DNA from: CAZAYP01 sp964489425 [NCBI: uncultured Verrucomicrobiota bacterium]
GTDB lineage: Bacteria > Verrucomicrobiota > Kiritimatiellia > RZYC01
Direction of reading: 5' to 3'
Assembly: GCA_964489425.1 (NCBI GenBank)
Contig: CAZAYP010000121.1
Location: forward strand, 1 to 11,606
DNA length: 11,606 nucleotides
The notes beneath the pieces are model-generated. The model was given only the letters and a program-made list of their open reading frames with translations, had not been told where the DNA came from and ran no database searches. The position numbers were made by a program, and so were the translations under genes. This document shows positions 5,573 to 11,606 of this stretch, piece after piece. Positions within the stretch are counted from its first letter, which is position 1. The number at the start of each line of letters is the position of its first letter.

Positions 5573-7129
5573 TCAACCAGACAGCGTCATGGACAAGATG
5601 AACCGCGTACAGGTTTTGTCACTTCGTTCCAAGACCAGATCGCCGCCGTGGGCAAGTACAATTTCGCGCGCCAGGCTCAAACCCAGGCCGGAGCCTTCAA
5701 TTTTGCGATTACGGGCCTTGTCTGCCCGGTAGAAACGGACGAACACCCGGTCATGGTCCTGGGGCGGGATGGCGGGTCCGGTATTGGTGAAGGAAAGCCA
5801 TGCTTGGCGGTCCCGGGCCGTGAGTTCGATGGAGATGGCCCCGCCCGGTTCCCCAAACTTGACCGCATTGGAGACCAGGTTCTCGATGGCCTGGTTCAGC
5901 AAATCGGCATCGGCGGACACAACGAGTTCGGCGGGTGCGATGACGGCGGTTTTCCGGTCTGGGGCCAGCATGCGCACATCGTCTGCGGCTGCCCGCGCAA
6001 GGTCAGCCAGGTTGATGCGCGCGAGGCTGAGGGGGAGTTGGCCGGCGTCGGCCTGGGAGAGCAACAGCAGTTTGCGCAGGATGACCTTCAGGCGCTGCAC
6101 CTCGTCCAATTGCTCGGCGTATTCGCGCTGCTCGGGCGATCCATCCGGCGCCCGCTGCAGGCAGCGCTCGGTCTGGGCCTGGAGGATGGCCAGCGGTGTC
6201 TTCAACTCGTGGGCGGCATCGGCGCTGAAGCGGGTGGCTTGCTGGAAGCTGCGCTCGAGCCGCTCCAGCATGCCATTGATCAACACGATCAGGCGCTTGA
6301 ATTCCACATCGGCTTTTTCGCTGGGGATCCGTTCGTGCAGGCGGTGGGCGGTGACGGATTCGGCCGTGCGCGCGATGCGTTTGACCGGGCGCAGCGCCGC
6401 GTGCCCAATCAACCAGCCACCGGCGGCCAGCAGCAGCAAACCCAGCGGGACGGCCACGAGCAGCGCCTGCTGGAAACGGCGTATTTCGGCGCGCAAGCCA
6501 GCCAGGTCCATGGCCAGGCTGAAGGACACCTCGTCATTGGCCATGGTGATGGCCCGCCAGGCACCGCCCGGCGTATTGAGCGTGGCATACACCGGCCCAC
6601 GGACGCGCATCACCCGGGGCGCCGCGGGTCGGGGCGGGGGGGCGTCGGCCGGTGACGGCCGCCGGGCGTCCCAGGCCTCGCGGGGCCGCTCCCGGCCATC
6701 GCGTTCGTCCCGCGGGCGGCGGCGCGCGTCGTCCTTGGGTCGGGCTTTGTCCTGGCGCGGGGGCGGGCGGCGCTGGATTTCCTCGGGGGCCTGCGCAAGC
6801 GAAAGCGGCAGCCCCTCTGGCGGCAGGCCGGGCGGCCAGGTGGGCGTGGCATACAGCACCCCGCCGCCGGCCAGGGTGGTCTTGACCACGAAGTGTTTCA
6901 CGGCCTCCTGGCCGTAGATGGAGCCCAGCGATTCGTCAAACCGTCGCCAGTGATCCGGCGGCTGGTCCTTGCGCACCTGCTCATCGACCAGAGCCCGCAG
7001 TTCATGGTCCACGCGCTCCAAACCCATCCGGTTGAGCACGGAGACGGCCAGCAGTCCCAGGCCGGCCAGGAGCAGGCCCGAAAAGCAGGCGCTGAGCAGG
7101 CCGATCTTGAGCCGGAAGGAATGCAGCAT
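5573..7129 (-). CDS. Two-component sensor histidine kinase (heavy-metal/CusS-like class) with Pro/Arg-rich periplasmic insert
   Basis: A 518-residue inner-membrane kinase. A first membrane helix (about 9-32) is followed by an extracytoplasmic sensor region to about 220, a second helix (about 221-243), a HAMP linker (about 244-298), a HisKA domain with phospho-acceptor H307 in FSADAAHELKTPLAIL, and an HATPase_c domain: N box N417/N421, G1 NTGPAIPP near 449-456, F box around FVRFYRAD and G2 GSGLGLSL at 479-486. All catalytic motifs are present. The sensor region has the WRRFDESLGSIYG and FVVK...VLYATPTWP features of CusS-like kinases. At 119-172 it carries a highly charged stretch of Pro, Arg, Asp and Glu. 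The start ATG overlaps the regulator stop by one base (TGATG), so the two are coupled. The ligand is unknown. Confidence 0.93.
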   Translation of the reverse strand: MLHSFRLKIGLLSACFSGLLLAGLGLLAVSVLNRMGLERVDHELRALVDEQVRKDQPPDHWRRFDESLGSIYGQEAVKHFVVKTTLAGGGVLYATPTWPPGLPPEGLPLSLAQAPEEIQRRPPPRQDKARPKDDARRRPRDERDGRERPREAWDARRPSPADAPPPRPAAPRVMRVRGPVYATLNTPGGAWRAITMANDEVSFSLAMDLAGLRAEIRRFQQALLVAVPLGLLLLAAGGWLIGHAALRPVKRIARTAESVTAHRLHERIPSEKADVEFKRLIVLINGMLERLERSFQQATRFSADAAHELKTPLAILQAQTERCLQRAPDGSPEQREYAEQLDEVQRLKVILRKLLLLSQADAGQLPLSLARINLADLARAAADDVRMLAPDRKTAVIAPAELVVSADADLLNQAIENLVSNAVKFGEPGGAISIELTARDRQAWLSFTNTGPAIPPQDHDRVFVRFYRADKARNRKIEGSGLGLSLAREIVLAHGGDLVLERSDKTCTRFILSMTLSG

Positions 7130-7809
7130 CAGCCGGGCTCCAGTTTCCGGAAACGATACCCCACGCTGCGCACGGTCTCGATCAGCGACCCGGACCCGCT
7201 AGCATCAATCTTGGCGCGCAGGCGCTGGATGCAGACATCCACGATATTGGTCTGGGGATCAAAATCGTAGCCCCAGACGTGTTCCAGGATCTGGGAACGA
7301 GTGAATACGCGGCCGGGCGACCGCATCAGGTATTCCAGCAGGCTGAACTCGCGCGGCGCCAGCACGACTTCCTCGTCGCCGCGCCTCACCGTGCGCGCGA
7401 TCAGGTTCACCGTCAGTGTACCCGCCCGCAGCACGCTGAGCTGCTCGCCCGACGAGCGGCGCAGGACCGCCTGGATGCGCGCGAGCAGTTCATCCATGTA
7501 AAACGGCTTGGCAATATAATCATCGGCGCCGGCGTGCAGGCCTTGCACGCGCTCGTTGGTCTCCGATCGGGCGGTCACCAGGATCACCGGCACGGTGTTT
7601 TTGCGCTCGCGCAGGTTCTGCAGGATGCTCAGGCCGTCCCGGCCCGGCAGCATGATATCGAGCACAATAAGGTCAAAGGCCTCGTTGCAGGCCAGCTCAT
7701 AGGCCTCGCTGCCGTTATGGCACAGGGTGACCGCGAAGCCCTGTTCCTCGAGCCCCTTGCGCATGAACCCGGCCAGTTTCTTCTCGTCCTCGACCACCAG
7801 TATTTTCAT
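7129..7809 (-). CDS. OmpR/PhoB-family response regulator
   Basis: A 226-residue transcription factor. Its receiver domain (1-118) has the acidic pair E7/D8, phospho-acceptor D51 in VLDIMLPG, T79 and K101 in KPF. The winged-helix DNA-binding domain (about 126-222) has the usual EFSLLEYLMRSPGRVFTR and SVGYRFRK segments. I chose the ATG at 7809 (MKILVVEDE) because the family starts there; an in-frame ATG at 7839 would add ten residues unlike any receiver domain. No strong ribosome binding site is seen before either. A perfect palindrome covers the chosen start. It is first in an operon with the sensor kinase and divergent from the sulfotransferase gene. Phosphorylation by the kinase and binding to the shared upstream region are the expected behaviour. 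Confidence 0.94.
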   Translation of the reverse strand: MKILVVEDEKKLAGFMRKGLEEQGFAVTLCHNGSEAYELACNEAFDLIVLDIMLPGRDGLSILQNLRERKNTVPVILVTARSETNERVQGLHAGADDYIAKPFYMDELLARIQAVLRRSSGEQLSVLRAGTLTVNLIARTVRRGDEEVVLAPREFSLLEYLMRSPGRVFTRSQILEHVWGYDFDPQTNIVDVCIQRLRAKIDASGSGSLIETVRSVGYRFRKLEPG

Positions 7810-7818
7810 AATTATGAA
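7805..7818. promoter_or_regulatory. Perfect 14-bp palindrome over the response-regulator start codon
   Basis: TTCATAATTATGAA is its own reverse complement and contains the ATG of the regulator gene. It could be an operator or an mRNA hairpin limiting translation. CATAAT inside it also resembles a -10 box, which would give a nearly leaderless transcript. No matching -35 box is seen. Confidence 0.4.
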
Positions 7819-7856
7819 GCGTAACACGTCAGGGCCCATGACCCAAGATCGGAAGC

Positions 7857-7894
7857 ATTACAGTTTGGTAATTTCCCGCTGGTTTGCTTGTAAT
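7857..7894. promoter_or_regulatory. Candidate response-regulator binding sites in the divergent promoter region
   Basis: ATTAC AGTTTG GTAAT (7857-7872) is a perfect inverted repeat with a six-base spacer. A third half-site, GTAAT, lies at 7890-7894, 22 bases (two helical turns) from the second. Short ATTAC/GTAAT repeats are typical of targets of CusR/CopR-like regulators, and this is the only clear repeat in the gap between the regulator and the sulfotransferase gene. Binding is inferred. Confidence 0.45.
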
Positions 7895-8061
7895 CTGCGC
7901 CGAGTGGCGCCAGGGCCTGGCACGCCCGGAAGCGGGCCGGCCGGCGCCGTTCGCGCTATATTTCTCACAACATTAAAGCGCACTCGTGCGTTATGATGTC
8001 ATATGGCCGTTTTTTTGGTCGGCGGGTAACAGGGCAGTCCTCAAGAGCCAAGGCAAGGAAA
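7895..8061. other. Upstream region of the exported sulfotransferase gene
   Basis: It contains three GC-rich dyads: GCCAGG-G-CCTGGC (7909-7921), GCCGGCCGGC (7936-7945) and CGCAC-TC-GTGCG (7979-7990). No convincing -35/-10 pair is seen; TATATT near 7957 is a possible -10 box only. If translation began at ATG 7993 the last part would be coding, but I favour 8062. Confidence 0.3.
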
Positions 8062-11000
8062 ATGGAAAAAACATATTGCGCGGCAGGCGGGGTTTGGCGG
8101 TGGTGCAAGGGGATGGGGCGGGTGTGGGCGGTACTCCTGGCCATGGCGGGCGGGGCGTTCGGCCAGGTCACCAACCAGATCGTCGCGGTCACGCCGGCGG
8201 CGGCGGCGCAGGGCACCAGCGGCCTGACCGTTACATTCGCGTTGGACACGGATGCCCCGCCAGCGCCCCCGGCGGGCATCCTGCCGAACAGCGTCAAGCT
8301 CGGGACCCTGGTCGGGACGGCGATCACCCACGACGAGCAGTACACCGTGACCGCGGCGTTCACGATTCCGACCAACGAAAGTCTGGGCGCCAGGGATACC
8401 GAGCTGGTCTTCAACACCCCGGGCGGGACGCTGACTTTTTTCAAGGCCGGCGGTTTCACCGTGACCTCGGGTGCGGAAGCTCTGCCCTGCATAACCTTGC
8501 AGCCGCAGTCGCAGACCGTGCAGGCCGGCGCCGCGGCGGCGTTCAGCTTGGCCGCTTCCGGCGCGGTGCCGCTCGCTTTTCAATGGCAGAAAAACGCCAC
8601 CAACCTGCCGGCGGGAACCAACACGCTGTTCACCGTCGCCGCGGCCGCGCCGGGCGACGCAGGCGATTATCGCTGCATCGTCACCAACCGGTTCGGCGCC
8701 GCCACCTCCACGGTAGCCACGCTGTCCCTCGCCTCCGCGCCGCCGTATTCCGGGTATAATTTGTTCGCGCCGCTCACGTCCACCAATACTTACTTGATAA
8801 ACAACAACGGGAGCACGGTGCACACCTGGTCCAGCCAGTACCGGCCGGGCAACGCCGTGTACCTGCTGGAGGACGGCACCTTGCTGCGCACGGCCAACTC
8901 CGGCGGCACCAACTTCAGCGCCGGCGGCGCGGGCGGCCGGGTGGAGCAGTTCGATTGGGCCGGCAACCTGCTCTGGAACTATAATTACAACAGCCCGGCG
9001 TACCGGCAACATCACGATGTCCGAATGCTGCCCAGCGGGAACATATTGATGATCGCTTGGGAGCATAAGACCGCGGCCGAGGCCGTATCCGCCGGTCGGA
9101 ATCCGACCCTCCTGACCGACGGCGCGCTGTGGCCGGATCACCTCATTGAAGTGCAGCCCACGGGAACCGTCGGCGGGGTCGTGGTCTGGGAATGGCATGT
9201 CTGGGATCACCTGGTCCAGGACTATGATGCGGCCCAGGATAACTTCGGGGTTGTGGCTGACCATCCCGAATGGGTGGATATCAACCAGGCTCAGGTCGGG
9301 GCAGGGGCTGACTGGAATCATGTGAACGCCGTGGATTACAACCCGGCGCTGGACCAGATCGTGTTGAGCGTACGCCAGTTCAGCGAGGTCTGGGTCATTG
9401 ACCACGGCACGACTACCGAGGAAGCCGCCGGCCACACCGGCGGCCGTCATGGCCGGGGTGGCGACCTCCTGTACCGCTGGGGCAACCCGCAGTCCTATGA
9501 TGCGGGCGCAGCGGCAGATCAGCAGCTCTTTGTCCAACACAACGCCCAATGGATTCCCGCCGCCTGTCAGGGCGCCGGGCACTTCCTGGTTTTCAACAAT
9601 GGCCAGGGACGCCCCAGCGGCAACTATTCGACCGTCGATGAGTTTGTGCCGCCGCTGGCGCCGGATGGTTCTTATTCCAACACCCTTCCGTTCGGCCCGG
9701 CGACCGCGACGTGGACCTATGCCGCGAGCCCCGCGAGCTACTTCTACGCCGCGAATATTTCCGGCGCCCAGCGCCTGCCCAACGGGCATACCCTCATCTG
9801 CGACGGGCCGACCAGCCGGTTCTTCGAGGTCACGTCCGCCGGCGAAACCATCTGGGAATATGACGCCGGCGGCAGCGTATTCCGGGTCACCCGCTATGGC
9901 TTCGATTATGCCGGGTTTGCCGGAACCGGCCTGAACCCCGGCGAACACCCGGGGCGGTCCTATGCCATCGTGGATACCGCGCAGACCACCTGTTACAATA
10001 CCTCCAACGCCGTGCCCGCGCCCCAGCCGGGCGCCGCCTGGTCCGGCCAGGATGCGCAGTATTCCGGGTTAACCATGAGCTATACCCTGGCCACCAACGG
10101 CCTGATCGTGCAGGACAACCGCACCGGCCTGACCTGGACCCAGACGCCCGATCTCAACACCGACGGCGTGATCAATGCCAGCGACAAGCTCACGTACACG
10201 GGCGCCCTGGCCTATGCCGCCACGCTCTGCGCGCGCGGTTTCGGCGGCTACAGTGACTGGCGCCTGCCCTCGATCAAGGAACTGTATTCCCTGATGAACT
10301 TCACGGGCCTGGACGTCAGCGGCCCGGACGTCTCGCTGCTGAAGCCATTTATCGACACCAACTACTTTGCGTTCGGCTACGGCGACACCAATGCCGGCGA
10401 TCGCCTCATCGACGCCCAGTTTGCCTCGACGACGCTCTACGTGGACACGGTGATGACCGGATCCCGGGCCATGTTCGGCCTGAACCTGGCGGATGGCCGC
10501 ATCAAGGGCTATCCCGTCTCGGGCAAAAGCTATTACGTTTACTTTGTGCGCGGGAACACCAACTACGGGGTCAATGCCTTTGTGGAAAATGGCGATGGAA
10601 CGGTTTTCGACCTGGCCACCGGCCGGCAATGGCAACAGGCGGACAGCGGCGCGGGCCTGAACTGGCAGGCCGCGCTCGCCTACGCGGAAAGCCTGAACCT
10701 GGCCGGTTACCAGGACTGGCGCCTGCCCGACGCCAAGGAACTGCAGAGCATCCTGGATTACACCCGTGCGCCGGGGATCACGGCGTCGGCGGCAATTGAT
10801 CCGCGGCTCCATTGCACACCCATCACCAATGAGGCCGGCACCACGGATTATGCCTGGTATTGGGCCTCCACGACCCATGCCAACACAACGACGGTTCCCG
10901 GCAAGCAGGCCGTGTACGTGTGTTTCGGGCGCGCGCTCGGTTACATGAACGGCTCCTGGCAGGACGTACATGGCGCCGGCGCGCAGCGCAGCGACTCCAA

Positions 11001-11514
11001 GGGCGGCAGCCTTTCCGAATGGACCTACACCCCGTACGGCTATTACTCAAGCCTAGCACCCCAGGGCGACGCCGTGCGCATCTTCAACCATGTCCGCTGC
11101 GTGCGCGCCGGCGCGACCGCCCCGACCAACGACACGGATGCGGATGGCTTGTCCGACTGGTACGAATACGATTATGTCACCAACATCACGGCCATGGCCC
11201 CGGCCGGCGATCTCGACGGCGACCTGTTTCCCAACCTCGCGGAATGCGGTGCCGGCACGTCGCCGATCGATGCCGGCTCGCTGCTGGCGATCGCCGGCCT
11301 GGCGTGGACGGCCGCGTCCAACGCCGTGGTGACCTGGCCCGGCGTGCCCGGAAAAACCTACCGGGTCCAGCGCTCAACCAACCTCATGGCGGACGCCTTC
11401 AGCACGGACCTGGCAACCGCCGTCGACGCCACGCCGCCGCTAAACACCTTCACGGACCGCATCGCCGGCGCCCAGGCGGCTTTCTACCGCGTGACCGTGG
11501 CCCCGGAGCCCTGA
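8062..11514 (+). CDS. Exported multidomain protein: Ig-like, arylsulfotransferase (ASST) propeller, two Lcl/DUF1566 domains, Ca-binding C-terminus
   Basis: About 1150 residues. ATG 8062 is chosen because AAGG lies about eight bases upstream and it gives a plausible signal peptide (hydrophobic MGRVWAVLLAMAGGAFGQ, cleavage near 34/35); the in-frame ATG at 7993 would put 42 residues before that segment. Layout in this numbering: unassigned beta-rich region about 37-137; Ig-like domain 143-224 (FQWQKN ... GDAGDYRCIVTN); ASST-type propeller about 227-637 with H317/H318 (RQHHDV), H420 (DWNHVN), R438 (LSVRQFSEVW) and H493 (VQHNAQWIP), matching the catalytic His/Arg set of bacterial ASST; Lcl/DUF1566 copies at about 667-832 (WRLPSIKELYSL) and 839-1017 (WRLPDAKELQSI, WASTT); Asp-rich DTDADGLSDW and DLDGD at 1024-1054; final beta domain ending AFYRV. 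ASST enzymes move sulfate between phenolic compounds without PAPS. The actual donor and acceptor are unknown, and the propeller could be non-enzymatic. Confidence 0.9.
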   Translation: MEKTYCAAGGVWRWCKGMGRVWAVLLAMAGGAFGQVTNQIVAVTPAAAAQGTSGLTVTFALDTDAPPAPPAGILPNSVKLGTLVGTAITHDEQYTVTAAFTIPTNESLGARDTELVFNTPGGTLTFFKAGGFTVTSGAEALPCITLQPQSQTVQAGAAAAFSLAASGAVPLAFQWQKNATNLPAGTNTLFTVAAAAPGDAGDYRCIVTNRFGAATSTVATLSLASAPPYSGYNLFAPLTSTNTYLINNNGSTVHTWSSQYRPGNAVYLLEDGTLLRTANSGGTNFSAGGAGGRVEQFDWAGNLLWNYNYNSPAYRQHHDVRMLPSGNILMIAWEHKTAAEAVSAGRNPTLLTDGALWPDHLIEVQPTGTVGGVVVWEWHVWDHLVQDYDAAQDNFGVVADHPEWVDINQAQVGAGADWNHVNAVDYNPALDQIVLSVRQFSEVWVIDHGTTTEEAAGHTGGRHGRGGDLLYRWGNPQSYDAGAAADQQLFVQHNAQWIPAACQGAGHFLVFNNGQGRPSGNYSTVDEFVPPLAPDGSYSNTLPFGPATATWTYAASPASYFYAANISGAQRLPNGHTLICDGPTSRFFEVTSAGETIWEYDAGGSVFRVTRYGFDYAGFAGTGLNPGEHPGRSYAIVDTAQTTCYNTSNAVPAPQPGAAWSGQDAQYSGLTMSYTLATNGLIVQDNRTGLTWTQTPDLNTDGVINASDKLTYTGALAYAATLCARGFGGYSDWRLPSIKELYSLMNFTGLDVSGPDVSLLKPFIDTNYFAFGYGDTNAGDRLIDAQFASTTLYVDTVMTGSRAMFGLNLADGRIKGYPVSGKSYYVYFVRGNTNYGVNAFVENGDGTVFDLATGRQWQQADSGAGLNWQAALAYAESLNLAGYQDWRLPDAKELQSILDYTRAPGITASAAIDPRLHCTPITNEAGTTDYAWYWASTTHANTTTVPGKQAVYVCFGRALGYMNGSWQDVHGAGAQRSDSKGGSLSEWTYTPYGYYSSLAPQGDAVRIFNHVRCVRAGATAPTNDTDADGLSDWYEYDYVTNITAMAPAGDLDGDLFPNLAECGAGTSPIDAGSLLAIAGLAWTAASNAVVTWPGVPGKTYRVQRSTNLMADAFSTDLATAVDATPPLNTFTDRIAGAQAAFYRVTVAPEP

Positions 11515-11606
11515 GGCGCCAGCCAAATAGCCGCCACGCATCCGCCGCCATTAGGCCGGAGTTTGGGTCGATTTTAGCGGGCCAAATTGGCGGAAGACCC
11601 CCGTAA
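11515..11606 (+). other. Non-coding tail after the exported protein gene
   Basis: No gene start or T-tract terminator is visible. A short palindrome, GCCAAATTGGC, lies at about 11582-11592. Confidence 0.3.

Noticed and set aside
5648-6655. Long plus-strand open frame opposite the sensor kinase
   Set aside because: It is a GC-driven shadow of the kinase gene, whose frame has all the catalytic motifs. The plus-strand translation has no recognisable domain.
8041-9948. Long minus-strand open frame opposite the sulfotransferase gene (635 codons)
   Set aside because: It is antisense to a protein with clear domains and catalytic residues. Its translation is Gly/Arg/Val-rich with no motif, as expected of a high-GC shadow.

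Overview
The window looks like chromosomal DNA from a GC-rich member of the Verrucomicrobiota/Kiritimatiellota/Lentisphaerota group. The main reason is the large secreted protein on the right, which combines a bacterial Ig-like repeat, a calcium-binding Asp-rich stretch (DTDADGLSDW ... DLDGD) and a short C-terminal domain ending in a YRV-type strand. That style is common in this superphylum. The taxonomic call is an inference from protein style, not from a marker gene.

Left part (1-4960): one end of an integrative element inserted in the 3' end of a tRNA gene. The boundary is a 28-base tRNA 3' remnant at 4933-4960 (T arm, acceptor strand, CCA) with no tRNA body beside it. All element genes lie on the minus strand, reading away from this attachment site: tyrosine integrase (3640-4791), a HigB/RelE-type toxin and its HTH antitoxin (3254-3583 and 2932-3252), an unrecognised basic protein (2108-2842), an AlpA/excisionase-like HTH protein (1782-2003), and a long primase-polymerase/helicase that starts with GTG in a 4-base overlap and runs off the left edge (1-1785). 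Integrase, small AlpA-like regulator and a large primase-helicase are the core of P4-like satellites and related islands, so a phage-satellite-like island with an addiction module is the best reading.

Middle (4961-5572): about 600 bases without an intact gene. It holds phage debris: a plus-strand excisionase-like HTH fragment without a start codon, a minus-strand fragment resembling a Mu-type portal protein, and a cluster of short repeats.

Right part (5573-11606): a minus-strand two-component system (OmpR-type regulator followed by a sensor kinase, overlapping by one base) is divergent from a large exported protein of about 1150 residues. That protein joins an Ig-like domain, a PAPS-independent arylsulfotransferase (ASST) beta-propeller with recognisable catalytic His/Arg residues, two tandem Lcl/DUF1566 domains and a C-terminal Asp-rich module. 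The shared divergent region carries an inverted repeat and a further half-site two helical turns away, suggesting that the regulator may control the exported enzyme. The fusion of sulfotransferase with Lcl domains is the most unusual gene here. The satellite-like island is the most interesting system-level feature.
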